Source: Vibrio owensii CAIM 1854 = LMG 25443 (GTDB lineage: Bacteria > Pseudomonadota > Gammaproteobacteria > Enterobacterales > Vibrionaceae). From it: DNA of 64,000 bases. Positions 18,090-26,875 of the stretch are shown piece after piece; the stretch's first letter is position 1; every line of letters starts with the position of its first letter. Both the position numbers and the translations under genes were made by a program. The notes beneath the pieces were generated by a model. That model was not told where the DNA came from. It worked only from the letters and a program-made list of their open reading frames with translations, and searched no databases. The stretch covers positions 248,001-312,000 of the forward strand of contig NZ_JPRD01000011.1 of assembly GCF_000817815.1 (NCBI RefSeq), written 5' to 3'.

Positions 18090-19826
18090 ATGAAGTTTTC
18101 CAAATCCCTTTTGGTACTTTCGGTCGGTATTGCCATGGCTGGTTGTTCTGATGATGAGACCATTATCGTTCAAGCTCCTGAAGGTGACGTAAATACGTGT
18201 TTTACCGCTGAATCATGTACTAAGTTCACGGTTCTCCACACTAACGATAACCACGGTCGTTTTTGGGAAAACAGTAAAGGCGAGTACGGCATGGCTGCAC
18301 GTAAAACGCTTATCGACTCAATTCGCGCAGAAGTAGAAGCAAATGGTGGTGAAACCATCCTACTATCTGGCGGTGACATCAACACAGGTGTTCCAGAGTC
18401 AGATATGCAAGATGCAGTACCAGACTTCGTAGGTATGAACCTTCTTGGTTACGATGCAATGGCTGTGGGTAACCACGAATTTGATAACGCTTTGTCTGTA
18501 TTGGATATGCAAGCAGAACTAGCAGACTTCCCTATGCTAGCTGCGAACATCTACAAGAAAGATGCAGACGGTAAAGTAACTGACGAACGTTACTTCGACC
18601 CTTACCAAGTATTCACAGTAAACGGTTTGAAAGTAGCGGTAATCGGTCTTACAACAAAAGACACAGCGAAACTGGTAAACCCAGACAACGTAGCCACTAT
18701 CTACTTCGAAGATCCACAAGTTGAAATTCAAAAAGTACTGAGTGAAATTGAGGCAAATGAAGACGTTGATCTAGTATTTGCTACCACGCACATGGGTCAC
18801 TACCAAGATGGTCAACACGGCAGCGAAGCACCTGGTGACGTTCTACTGGCTCGCTCTGTAAAAGATGGTAAGCTAAACGCAATCATCGGTGGTCACTCAC
18901 AGAACCCTGTATGTATGGAACCAGGCACTAACGACTACGCAGACTTCAAACCAGGTGATGACTGTATGCCTGATCGCCAAAACGGTACTTGGATCATGCA
19001 AGCGCATGAGTGGGGTAAATACGTAGGTCGTGCGGACTTTGAATACTACGATGACAAGCTTCACCTAGCGAGCTACAAGCTGATTCCAGTTAACCTTAAA
19101 GCGAAAGATGAAAATGGTGACTACCAATTCATCGGTGAAGAGATCCAACCTGACGCAACAGTGAAATCAACACTGCAGCCATACCAAGACCAAGGTCAAG
19201 AACTACTAGACGTAAAAGTTTCTGAGACTAATGGCAAGCTTGAAGGCGACCGCAGCGTTGTTCGTTCTCAACAAACAAACCTTGGCCACTTATTGGGTGA
19301 AGCGTACCGTACTTATGAGCTAGTTAACGCTGACTTCGGTGTAATGAACTCAGGTGGTGTACGTGATTCAATCCAAACTGGCGACATCACTTACCGCGAC
19401 GTACTAACGGTACAACCTTTCGGTAACTTCGTAACTAAAGCAACCATGACGGGTGCAGAGGTGAAAGAGTACCTAGACGTAGTTGCAACTAAATCAGCGG
19501 GTTCTGGTGCTTACGCTCAACTGGATAACATCAAACTGACTGTTGACTGTGATGCAAGCGACGTAACAATCACAGACATCAACGGCAAAGGTTTCGATCC
19601 AGCAGCGACGTACACCTTCTCTGTAATCAGCTTCAGTGCTGCGGGCGGCGATGACTACCCGATCATTAATGTTGAATCTACTCAAATGACAGATGCATCT
19701 GTACTACGTGAGTTCTTCGTTAACAATCCTCAGATTTCTGCCGAGGATTACAACAAAAACCTAGGCAACATCGAGTACTTCAGCAACGGTCAATCAGTAA
19801 AAGGTTGTCCTGCTTCTGGTAGCTAA
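18090..19826 (+). CDS. UshA/5'-nucleotidase-family lipoprotein
   Basis: This 578-residue protein has a lipoprotein signal peptide with lipobox AMAGC (Cys19). A calcineurin-like metallophosphatase domain follows, with HTNDNHGRF, GGDINTG, GNHEFD and GGHS as the dinuclear metal ligands. The C-terminal 5'-nucleotidase domain contains NSGGVRDSIQTGDITYRDV and SFSAAGGDDYP (substrate pocket). It probably hydrolyses extracellular nucleotides or UDP-sugars to supply nucleosides and phosphate. Vibrios also have NutA, a paralogue with a different N-terminus, so I do not assign that symbol. Codon use suggests high expression. It is followed by a strong terminator. Confidence 0.9.
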   Translation: MKFSKSLLVLSVGIAMAGCSDDETIIVQAPEGDVNTCFTAESCTKFTVLHTNDNHGRFWENSKGEYGMAARKTLIDSIRAEVEANGGETILLSGGDINTGVPESDMQDAVPDFVGMNLLGYDAMAVGNHEFDNALSVLDMQAELADFPMLAANIYKKDADGKVTDERYFDPYQVFTVNGLKVAVIGLTTKDTAKLVNPDNVATIYFEDPQVEIQKVLSEIEANEDVDLVFATTHMGHYQDGQHGSEAPGDVLLARSVKDGKLNAIIGGHSQNPVCMEPGTNDYADFKPGDDCMPDRQNGTWIMQAHEWGKYVGRADFEYYDDKLHLASYKLIPVNLKAKDENGDYQFIGEEIQPDATVKSTLQPYQDQGQELLDVKVSETNGKLEGDRSVVRSQQTNLGHLLGEAYRTYELVNADFGVMNSGGVRDSIQTGDITYRDVLTVQPFGNFVTKATMTGAEVKEYLDVVATKSAGSGAYAQLDNIKLTVDCDASDVTITDINGKGFDPAATYTFSVISFSAAGGDDYPIINVESTQMTDASVLREFFVNNPQISAEDYNKNLGNIEYFSNGQSVKGCPASGS

Positions 19827-19916
19827 TCTATCTAGACATTGTCTACACTTAGACGTTGACAGCCATTCGGTTGCATAACAATCGAAACAAAGGCGTGTCA
19901 GACTGACTCTAAGACC

Positions 19917-19946
19917 AACCGGAGCCCAAGTGGCTCCGGTTTTTTT
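19917..19946 (+). terminator. Terminator of the 5'-nucleotidase gene
   Basis: The perfect 10-base stem AACCGGAGCC / GGCTCCGGTT has a five-base loop and is followed by TTTTTT. It is a textbook intrinsic terminator. Confidence 0.9.
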
Positions 19947-20012
19947 ATTGGCGCTAAATCTCTGATAAAACGCCACCTTCACAAATCGTTCAAAAAATGT
20001 TCATTTGTGTTA

Positions 20013-20041
20013 TTGACGCCCCTGTGTGCGGCTTCTATGTT
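20013..20041 (+). promoter_or_regulatory. Candidate sigma-70 promoter ahead of a small gene
   Basis: A -35 TTGACG at 20013-20018 and a -10 TATGTT at 20036-20041 are 17 bases apart, close to consensus in sequence and spacing. Transcription would start near 20048, giving a leader of about 225 bases before the ATG at 20273 or about 84 bases before the in-frame ATG at 20132. Confidence 0.5.
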
Positions 20042-20272
20042 TGATAAGGTCTTTCAAATATGCAGATTCATTAACTGAGTTTTTGGAGTCATTTTTGATT
20101 CATGCAGCCAATGATTCTGAGAAAGACGTGAATGGCGTTACAAACACTGCTCTCAAACAATTTGTCTCTCAGACTTCAAACGAAGGCGATGGGCTTCTAC
20201 GCTCACGCCAATGAGCAGCGATATGAACGCCAATGTGTTCGAACTGCTGCCATCGAGTTCTGGAGGTCAAAA

Positions 20273-20494
20273 ATGAAACGAGCCAGCAACAGCTATAGAC
20301 TGCAATTAATTAAAGAAGTGGTTACTCGTAGAGAGCGCGAATCGTGTACTGATCCAATGGCAAACTATATCCATCGACTGATGGATGAAATGCCCGCGAG
20401 TAAACTAGAGGTTGAACAAAACCACCGCTTTGCCGGGAGTCACTTCGACGAACAAGCAGGAGGCTGGGTAAGCGACCAATGGTCTTTAAAATAA
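20273..20494 (+). CDS. Small basic hypothetical protein (73 residues)
   Basis: I chose the ATG at 20273 because GGAGG lies six bases ahead of it, a near-ideal ribosome binding site. The frame is open back to an ATG at 20132 (120 residues), which has only a weak AGAAAG ahead of it, so a longer form is possible. The protein begins with a basic segment (KRASNSYRLQLIKEVVTRRERE), has no signal peptide or helix, and ends in a Trp-rich tail (GGWVSDQWSLK). No family is recognised. It stands alone between a terminator and a palindrome. Confidence 0.5.
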   Translation: MKRASNSYRLQLIKEVVTRRERESCTDPMANYIHRLMDEMPASKLEVEQNHRFAGSHFDEQAGGWVSDQWSLK

Positions 20495-20536
20495 CGCCAA
20501 ACGCTCACTCTTTTGGGCGAGAAAATGGATAGGAAC

Positions 20537-20578
20537 TTCCCGGCTCTTATGGATGAGCCTCTCAGACTGGGCCGGGAA
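20537..20578. repeat. Palindromic element with competing stems
   Basis: TTCCCGGC (20537-20544) pairs perfectly with GCCGGGAA (20571-20578). An inner GGCTC / GAGCC pair (20542-20546 with 20555-20559) competes for part of the left arm. There is no T-run, so it is not a standard terminator. The ends resemble other ATTCCC...GGGAAT palindromes at 35794, 37861 and 38033. Confidence 0.55.
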
Positions 20579-20661
20579 TAGTTGTTGAACTGGACAATCA
20601 ATGGGTAGCTAAGTAGATATATAGCTAAGACAGATTAGATAGCGAAAACCAAATCCAACCA

Positions 20662-20910
20662 TCAGAACAAATCTTGTTGCGGTGACAAATCATCTTTAGG
20701 CAGTTCTGCTTTCCCCTTCCCTGCCAGTACTTTTCTTCTATAACGCTGACGACACAACTTAATCACGTGCAACTGCTGCGCTGGGGTAAAGCTCAGCCAA
20801 TTAAACCGCTCTTCTCTTTTACGCATACATCCTTTGCAATAGCCCTTTTCGTCTGAGGTACACACTCCGACACAAGGACTTGGGACGGTAAAAAACTCCA
20901 GTTGCTCCAT
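20662..20910 (-). CDS. DUF1289-family small cysteine protein
   Basis: This 82-residue protein carries the family signature: SPCVGVCTSDEKGYCKGCMR, with four Cys that probably bind a metal, then the segment RFNWLSFTPAQQLHVI. DUF1289 proteins are common in proteobacteria and have no firm function; an iron-sulfur or zinc site is likely. I start at the ATG at 20908-20910; an in-frame TTG two codons upstream is less likely. It is a short leftward gene on its own. Confidence 0.85.
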   Translation of the reverse strand: MEQLEFFTVPSPCVGVCTSDEKGYCKGCMRKREERFNWLSFTPAQQLHVIKLCRQRYRRKVLAGKGKAELPKDDLSPQQDLF

Positions 20911-21130
20911 GCTCAACCCGTTCTTTAGTTATCTCATCAAGACCCGATTCGCTTATAGTCGAATAACTGTAAGAAATTTCGAAGTTTTCTGTGAATTTCA
21001 ATACCGGGAATGGGATCTCTGTTATAAAATACGCTGTGTTTAAAAACATACGAAACCATAACCGTATGCTGACAAAAACAGTGTTTTATTACCTATACTT
21101 ACCACGTTTTCTAAAAACGGAGTCAATAAA

Positions 21131-21577
21131 ATGAAGCTTAGCCTAAAAACGTTAGTAGCAGCAATCTCTCTTCCAGTTCTAATGACTGCATGCGCTAGCA
21201 ACGGTGATAATGTGAAAGAAATTACGGCTCAGGATCTACAGCACCATAACTGGGAGCTGGTTCAAATCGATGGCAAAAACATCGCATTGGAAGAACAACA
21301 AAAAGCCCCTCGTCTAGAAATCGGTGAAAACCTAACGGCGAACGGCAACGCAGGTTGTAACAACTTCTTCGGTCAAGCTGAACTGAAAGACAACCAACTA
21401 CGCATTGAAAAAATGGGCATGACCATGATGATGTGTGTAGGCGATCAAATGAAGATTGAAAAAGTAATGTCTGAAACGCTTTCTGATTGGAGCGACGTTA
21501 CTCTGACTGACCAAGGTCTAGTACTTAAAAACGCAGATCATGAACTAACGTTCACACTGCGTGAATGGGTAAACTAA
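21131..21577 (+). CDS. META-domain lipoprotein (HslJ-like)
   Basis: This 148-residue precursor has a signal peptide with lipobox LMTAC (Cys21). A META domain follows: HNWELVQIDGK, the segment GNAGCNNFFGQAEL and the pair MMMC. The pattern of HNWxL, GxxGCNxF and TxMxC is typical of HslJ/META proteins; E. coli HslJ is linked to novobiocin resistance. It should be anchored in the outer membrane. It is monocistronic and shares a terminator with the convergent SulP gene. Confidence 0.88.
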   Translation: MKLSLKTLVAAISLPVLMTACASNGDNVKEITAQDLQHHNWELVQIDGKNIALEEQQKAPRLEIGENLTANGNAGCNNFFGQAELKDNQLRIEKMGMTMMMCVGDQMKIEKVMSETLSDWSDVTLTDQGLVLKNADHELTFTLREWVN

Positions 21578-21650
21578 TCATAACTTGAGTTTTAGAGCGG
21601 TTTTAAAACCTTAGTGTGTAAACCAATCGCCTCTAAATACATAAGTTCCT

Positions 21651-21678
21651 AAAAAAGCAGCCTTTTGGCTGCTTTTTT
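21651..21678. terminator. Bidirectional terminator between the META and SulP genes
   Basis: A perfect 12-base stem, AAAAAAGCAGCC / GGCTGCTTTTTT, with the loop TTTT, lies between convergent genes. It has a T-run in each direction. Confidence 0.92.
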
Positions 21679-21682
21679 GTTT

Positions 21683-23191
21683 CTAGTGTCCCATACCTTG
21701 TTTAGCAAGCTTTTCCGGGTCATCATAAATCGCATGGCGATCAATCATATCCAGCGTTGCTTCATTCATTCCTCTCACAGCGACAATAGAGCCACCTTTT
21801 CGGAACTTGATGATCGCTTTATCTAATGCAGATATTGCCGTGATATCCCAGAAGTGCGCATCAGATAAATCTATCGTGATGTACTTAGTCGCATTCTCAA
21901 AATCAAACATATCGGTAAAGCTGTAAGCAGAAGCAAAAAAGATCTGACCGTGTACTTTGTGAATCGTATGGTCATTATCAATGATGACCTCATCCGATAC
22001 CTTCATTAAGGTGCGACTTTGATTCACATAAAACACACACGCAAGTAAAACGCCGACTAACACGCCAATTGCGAGGTTATGAGTCGCAACAACAGCAATG
22101 ACGGTGGACACCATGATCACGTTAGTTGGTAAACTGTGCTTACGCATCTCAGCAAGAGAGCGCCAAGAAAACGTACTGATAGAAACCATGATCATCACAG
22201 CAACCAAAGCAGCCATCGGTATTTGCTTAAGGTAATCTCCTAAGAACACCACCATAATCAGTAAAAACACACCTGCACAAAGCGTAGACAAACGTGTTCT
22301 ACCACCAGATTGAATGTTGATCATCGATTGACCAATCATCGCGCATCCGGCCATGCCACCAAACAGTGACGCCACCATATTAGCAATGCCCTGCCCTTTA
22401 CACTCATCATTCTTTTCGCTTTCCGTATCAGTGAGCTCATCAACGATCGATGCCGTCATAAGAGACTCCAGCACACCAACAATGGCGAGTGCTAACGAAT
22501 ACGGGAAAATTATTTGGAGCGTTTCAAGGTTGAAGGGAATATCGGGAATCATGAACACAGGGAGCGAATCGGGCAAATCCCCCATATCTCCAACTGTTCG
22601 GATATCGATATCAAACATCAACGCAATCACCGTCACCGAGATAATGCACACCAATGGAGAAGGCAGCATTTTTCCGATTTTAGGTAAGTATGGAAACAGA
22701 TAAATAATGGCTAATCCTAACGCAGTCAGCGCATAAACTGGCCAAGAAACGTTCGTCAGTTCAGGCAGTTGAGCCATAAAGATCAAGATAGCCAAAGCGT
22801 TAACGAATCCCGTCATAATCGACTTGGATACAAAACGCATTAGGTCCCCTAGTCTCAAATACCCAATCAATAATTGAAGCACACCAGCGAAAAAAGAAGC
22901 CGCTAACAGATACTGCAAACCATGATCTTTGACTAAGGTGGTCATTAATAGCGCCATCGCTCCTGTCGCAGCGGAAATCATTCCGGACCTTGAGCCTGTG
23001 AACGCAATAACGACGCATATTGAAAACGAGGCGTATAGACCAACTTTAGGGTCTAATCCCGCGATAATAGAGAATGCGATAGCTTCTGGTATAAGTGCCA
23101 GCGCTACAACAACTCCTGATAAACAATCTCCTTTAACATTGTTGAACCAAGTATCTTTTATCTTTTGTAAATTTAAACATAAATCTCTCAT
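21683..23191 (-). CDS. SulP-family anion transporter with STAS domain
   Basis: This 502-residue protein has the SulP membrane domain, beginning at the typical DCLSGVVVALALIPEAIAF near residue 20 and holding 12-14 hydrophobic segments, including VASLFGGMAGCAMIGQS. A cytoplasmic STAS domain follows in the last 110 residues or so (ITIDLSDAHFWDITAISALD). Members carry sulfate, bicarbonate or dicarboxylates; E. coli DauA moves C4-dicarboxylates. The substrate here cannot be read. It is shorter than DauA, with a minimal STAS domain. Confidence 0.9.
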   Translation of the reverse strand: MRDLCLNLQKIKDTWFNNVKGDCLSGVVVALALIPEAIAFSIIAGLDPKVGLYASFSICVVIAFTGSRSGMISAATGAMALLMTTLVKDHGLQYLLAASFFAGVLQLLIGYLRLGDLMRFVSKSIMTGFVNALAILIFMAQLPELTNVSWPVYALTALGLAIIYLFPYLPKIGKMLPSPLVCIISVTVIALMFDIDIRTVGDMGDLPDSLPVFMIPDIPFNLETLQIIFPYSLALAIVGVLESLMTASIVDELTDTESEKNDECKGQGIANMVASLFGGMAGCAMIGQSMINIQSGGRTRLSTLCAGVFLLIMVVFLGDYLKQIPMAALVAVMIMVSISTFSWRSLAEMRKHSLPTNVIMVSTVIAVVATHNLAIGVLVGVLLACVFYVNQSRTLMKVSDEVIIDNDHTIHKVHGQIFFASAYSFTDMFDFENATKYITIDLSDAHFWDITAISALDKAIIKFRKGGSIVAVRGMNEATLDMIDRHAIYDDPEKLAKQGMGH

Positions 23192-23508
23192 AAACGTATT
23201 GCCTTAGTTGGTGCATTGCGCACGGTGAAGGGAGTGATGCAAACGCATCTGAGAGATCGTTCTAAGGCGGACTAATGAGCAAAAAGCACCTTCCTTTTCC
23301 TGTTGATGAGCCGAAAAATGAGGGCAAACAGCGAGTGCAGCCCTCAAAAGAAGTGTGCTTTATATCACTATAAAAATGTAAATTGTAATCAATTCTTACA
23401 AAACGAAGTCAATAATCCTACAGAAAGCCACAAAAAAACGCCTCACAAAGGAAGCGTTCTTATCATCTCTATGCCTTACAGGATAAGGGATTATCTCACC
23501 AACCGTTT
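23192..23508. other. Gap with the terminator of the leftward membrane-protein gene
   Basis: No gene is visible. An imperfect hairpin AACGC / GCGTT (23437-23458) has, when read leftward, a run of seven T after it and probably ends the gene at 23509. Nearer the SulP start the region should hold its promoter. A TTGTAA / TTACAA dyad lies at 23383-23401. Confidence 0.5.
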
Positions 23509-24177
23509 TTAGAATGACTGCTGAGAGTAACCTTCTCCATCAAAGCCACTTAATTGCTCATAAGCTTTGGAAAGAATGGCAATACCAACAATCGTGACAA
23601 AGAAGCTTAAAAGACTCATCAGGAAAGGAAGCTGTAAAAACGCAAGTGGGGACATAGCCAAACCAAACAGAAGCGGCACAATAACCACAACACTCATCAT
23701 GTATCAGGTATGGCCTTTAGTAAGATTCCACGCGTAAGGAAAAGAAACACCTTTACCAATCGCGATGGCAGGAAAAACCAAGACTAATCGGCAACACACA
23801 ACGCTTAACGCTAATAGCGCGATAGCTGCAAGGACAAGATTAATCATCGCGAAAATCGCAGCCACTGCGACCACCGCCACGGTCATGGCCAAGTAGTGGC
23901 CGATAAACCACATTTCGATTTTTCCAAACGTGAAACGTCCCCACTGTGGCACAGACTGAGGGCCTTTCAAAATGATGCTGTGAACGTTGATTGCAACGAT
24001 TGCAGATAAAAGAGCCATCAGGATCTGAACAAGAATAGGAGCGACATCCCCTTGCGCTGAGTTCAAAACAAGATCCAGCATCAAAGAAAGGAGAATGGGT
24101 AACGCCGTTGCTTTCGCAATAGCCTGTTTATTTGCACTCAATGATGAGAAAGCGCTTTTTACGGTATCGACAAACAT
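23509..24177 (-). pseudogene. Polytopic membrane protein gene interrupted by an in-frame TGA
   Basis: Read leftward from the ATG at 24177, the frame codes for 157 residues, reaches TGA at 23704-23706, and continues in the same frame through TAC and ATG ATG for 63 more residues to 23509. Together they form one 222-residue membrane protein with six or so hydrophobic helices and a basic N-terminus. Related bacterial membrane proteins, as I recall them, have a Trp just after an AWxLTxG motif; here AWNLTKGHT is followed by the stop, so TGG to TGA is the simplest explanation. Restart at the ATG pair directly after the stop could still give a C-terminal piece. A sequencing error is possible. Function unknown. 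Confidence 0.75.
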
Positions 24178-24344
24178 AGTTGGATTCTAATTAAGAGTAA
24201 GGTTTATTCTGGTTACTGATGTTATCTTCCAGATACTAAATGAGCAAACCTTTCCCTAATTATCATTGAGTTACCGTAGTTACTTCGATCTGAATAGATT
24301 CATTGACCCACAATTATGCGCTTTGTTCACCAAATACGGCTTTG

Positions 24345-24941
24345 TTAGATTAAATGTCCAACTTTACGAATCAGTACAGCAAGGCTTTCCGCTTCGAGTT
24401 TCTTCATCACGTTAGAACGGTGCACTTCAATTGTTCGCAGAGAAACACACAACAAATCCGCCATCTCTTGGTTTTTCATTCCTTTCACCACTAAGCCAAG
24501 CACTTCTCTTTCGCGCTTAGTCAGATTCTGTAGAACTTGTTTTGCACCAAGCTTTTCACAGTTTTTGATCGACTGTGCCATCGCATCGTCTACGGCGACC
24601 ACCAGAGCGTTGCCATCAACGGGCTTTTGGAAGAAATCTAACGCGCCATCTTTGAGCGCATCCACCGCCATCGGGATGTCACCATGTCCTGTCAAGTAAA
24701 TCACACTGATTGGACTGAATTTCTCGTTCATGAAGTGGTGAACATCTTGGCCTCTCATCTCTGGCATGCGGCTATCAAGCAAAACACAACCGGGTGATGA
24801 TAAATCGGCATTATCGAGAAACGCCATCCCGCTAGAGAAAGTCTCAACCTCATAACCATAGCTTTCCAACATAAACGCCATGGATTCCAATACTGGCTCT
24901 TCATCATCAACGATATAGAGCGGACAAAGGTTACGACTCAT
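24345..24941 (-). CDS. LuxR/FixJ-type response regulator (TtrR-like)
   Basis: This 198-residue regulator has a receiver domain with acidic pocket VDDEE, phosphoacceptor Asp56 in VLLDSRMPEMRG and the conserved Lys in FFQKPVDG. A LuxR-type helix-turn-helix follows (LTKREREVLGLVVKGMKNQEM, then SLRTIEVHRSNVMKKL). This is the FixJ/TtrR/TodT layout. It begins at MSRNLCPLY, overlapping the end of the kinase gene by 11 bases. It probably controls the divergent rhodanese operon; a dyad at 26826-26843 is a candidate target. Confidence 0.9.
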   Translation of the reverse strand: MSRNLCPLYIVDDEEPVLESMAFMLESYGYEVETFSSGMAFLDNADLSSPGCVLLDSRMPEMRGQDVHHFMNEKFSPISVIYLTGHGDIPMAVDALKDGALDFFQKPVDGNALVVAVDDAMAQSIKNCEKLGAKQVLQNLTKREREVLGLVVKGMKNQEMADLLCVSLRTIEVHRSNVMKKLEAESLAVLIRKVGHLI

Positions 24942-26736
24942 GACAAGCCTCCTGATACGGTAATACAATGGTCACCTGACACCCCGTTGGCTCAATTGAC
25001 CTAAATTGAATGCTGCCTTGGTGGGCATCAAGCACATCACGACAAATCGCCAAACCTAAACCCAACCCATTCTCTTTGGTGGTGTAGAAGGCTTGGTCAA
25101 GTGGCGTGCTCTCTTCTTCAATACCAATTCCGTTATCGGTCACATCAATGATGACCATCTCATCACAAAAACTAACGTGCAGATCCACGTACAAATCTTT
25201 TCGTTTCGGTGAATGGCTCAAACAGGCGTCTTTAGCATTGTTCAGAACATTAAGAATGACTTGCTGCAAACCGGTAACGTCAGCAAACACTTTTTGCGGT
25301 TCGCCGGAGTACAGCACACCAAGTTGGATACGATGACGCTGAAATTCGTAATCCACCAGCTTCATCGCTTCTTCGATTAAGAAAGGTAAATCTACCCAGC
25401 TCTTTTCAATCGGCGTTTTGTTTATCAAGCTACGAAGACGCTGAATAATATCGCTCGCGGACGTAACTTGTTGCTGAATCTTATCGAGGATTGGCGACAT
25501 TTCTTCTGCTGTCGCGCCCCGCTCCATTCGCACTTTCGCGCCCTGACTGTAATTCTTGATTGCTGCAAGCGGTTGATTGATTTCGTGCGCGAGGCTACTT
25601 CCTAACTCACCAACAATGGTAATTCGCTGAGCATGTTCAAGCATCGAGCTCTTACGACGCAAATCGTTCATCGTTGCTTGCAGCTCTTCTCGGCTCCGTT
25701 TGAATTTCCACTCCAACCAGAAGTGATAGCCCGTTAATAGCAACAAAGTCAGTAAAGAGGCCATCGCAATCGCTTGGTTCTTATGCAGCCACTCTTGTGC
25801 TTTTTGCCCCCAAGATTTTTGTAATGGGTGCATGTCTAAGTGCTTGTAGACTTTATCAACATTGATGCTCGGCGCTGGCAACATCCATCCCACATTATTC
25901 GCAGCAACCGCTGCTGGGTGCTCTTCAGGCATTGCGAATAAGGTTTGCGCCACCATTTGTCCCACATCCGCAGGCGCTCGCTCTGTCATTGCCATCGTCC
26001 AGTTTGGATACAAAGGTGTACTCACCGCACAAACAGAATCGGCAGGACGTTTTTCATTTAGAACGCGCAGGTTATGCAGCTGAATACGCCCCTCTTTCGC
26101 CATGTTCTCCAGAGTACAAGCTGGCACGATCGCGACATCGAGATCATTCTTGATCACGTCCAAAATCAGTTGATCAGTCGGCGGGCCAGTAAAGTGGATC
26201 TTTTCGAAGAAAGAAGAGTTGAAGTAACCCAATTTATCTAGCTCGTAGCGCAGGGCTAAGAATCCACCAAACGCTTTTTCTGATACTGCCGCAACGTTCG
26301 CTTTATTGATGTCACGTAGCGTTTTGTACGGTGAAGCTTCACGCACCACCACAACAGATGCGATCGATTTGTTCGGCAAATTACTGTAGGCGGTTTTCTG
26401 CGTTGCCAACCAGTTGATTGGGTACTCGCGAGCAAGTTTGGTCGCCTGTCCCGGACTGGTCAGGATGAAATCGAGCCAACCGTGTAAAAACGCGTCTTCA
26501 AGTTGGTCAAAGTCGTAAGTATGTAAGTTGAATTTATAACCAGGATTTTGAGCCTCTAACCAATCTAAAGTCGGTTGCCATGCTTCTCGCGCATGTGCGT
26601 GCCCGCGCAGTGCTAAAACGCCAACATCATAGTCTGTTCTATTCGCTTTTTGTTCACTAGCAAACCCAAAAGAGGTAAAGAAAAAGAGGAGAGTACAAAT
26701 GAAAAGAATTAACTTTTGAGAATAATTATCAATCAC
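24931..26736 (-). CDS. Sensor kinase with periplasmic PhnD-like binding domain (TtrS-like)
   Basis: This 601-residue kinase uses a GTG start. It has an N-terminal signal segment (9-25) and a periplasmic binding-protein-like domain of the PhnD/TtrS type (about 35-290), with TYDFDQLEDAFLHGWLDF, LTSPGQATKLA and CTLENMAKEG. A membrane helix at 322-340 precedes the kinase core with His384 in LAHEINQPLAAIKNYSQ and the boxes NVLNNAKDA and GLGLGLAICRDV. TtrS senses tetrathionate in Salmonella and other gut bacteria. Cys207 and Cys236 in the sensor domain could be redox-active. There is no tetrathionate reductase nearby; the divergent genes are a rhodanese and Hdr-like proteins, so the ligand may be another sulfur compound. 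Confidence 0.88.
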   Translation of the reverse strand: MIDNYSQKLILFICTLLFFFTSFGFASEQKANRTDYDVGVLALRGHAHAREAWQPTLDWLEAQNPGYKFNLHTYDFDQLEDAFLHGWLDFILTSPGQATKLAREYPINWLATQKTAYSNLPNKSIASVVVVREASPYKTLRDINKANVAAVSEKAFGGFLALRYELDKLGYFNSSFFEKIHFTGPPTDQLILDVIKNDLDVAIVPACTLENMAKEGRIQLHNLRVLNEKRPADSVCAVSTPLYPNWTMAMTERAPADVGQMVAQTLFAMPEEHPAAVAANNVGWMLPAPSINVDKVYKHLDMHPLQKSWGQKAQEWLHKNQAIAMASLLTLLLLTGYHFWLEWKFKRSREELQATMNDLRRKSSMLEHAQRITIVGELGSSLAHEINQPLAAIKNYSQGAKVRMERGATAEEMSPILDKIQQQVTSASDIIQRLRSLINKTPIEKSWVDLPFLIEEAMKLVDYEFQRHRIQLGVLYSGEPQKVFADVTGLQQVILNVLNNAKDACLSHSPKRKDLYVDLHVSFCDEMVIIDVTDNGIGIEEESTPLDQAFYTTKENGLGLGLAICRDVLDAHQGSIQFRSIEPTGCQVTIVLPYQEACHES

Positions 26737-26799
26737 TTACGAGATACTACCAAAACACGGTTGTGGCACATTTTAGCACCACTCCCCCCTACTACTTTG

Positions 26800-26813
26800 T
26801 TGCTTTAGATCAA
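26800..26813. promoter_or_regulatory. FNR-like site in the divergent kinase/rhodanese region
   Basis: TTGCTTTAGATCAA differs from the FNR consensus TTGAT-N4-ATCAA at one position. It lies between the divergent sensor kinase and rhodanese genes, 64 bases from the kinase start, and fits with anaerobic control. Confidence 0.5.
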
Positions 26814-26825
26814 TCCCACATCATT

Positions 26826-26843
26826 ATTGTGGGAAACCACAAT
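26826..26843. promoter_or_regulatory. Dyad, candidate site of the TtrR-like regulator
   Basis: ATTGTGGGAAACCACAAT is a seven-base inverted repeat around four bases. The left half also pairs with CCCACA at 26815-26820, and a further TTGTGG lies at 26761-26766. Repeated TGTGG half-sites in the region between a regulator operon and its probable target suggest an operator. Confidence 0.45.
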
Positions 26844-26875
26844 ATCGTCATTTAAACGTTTTCCTCAGAATGCCT

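Noticed and set aside
23704..23706. TGA as a selenocysteine codon
   Set aside because: No selenocysteine insertion element is evident and the protein type has no known selenoprotein; Trp to stop is simpler.
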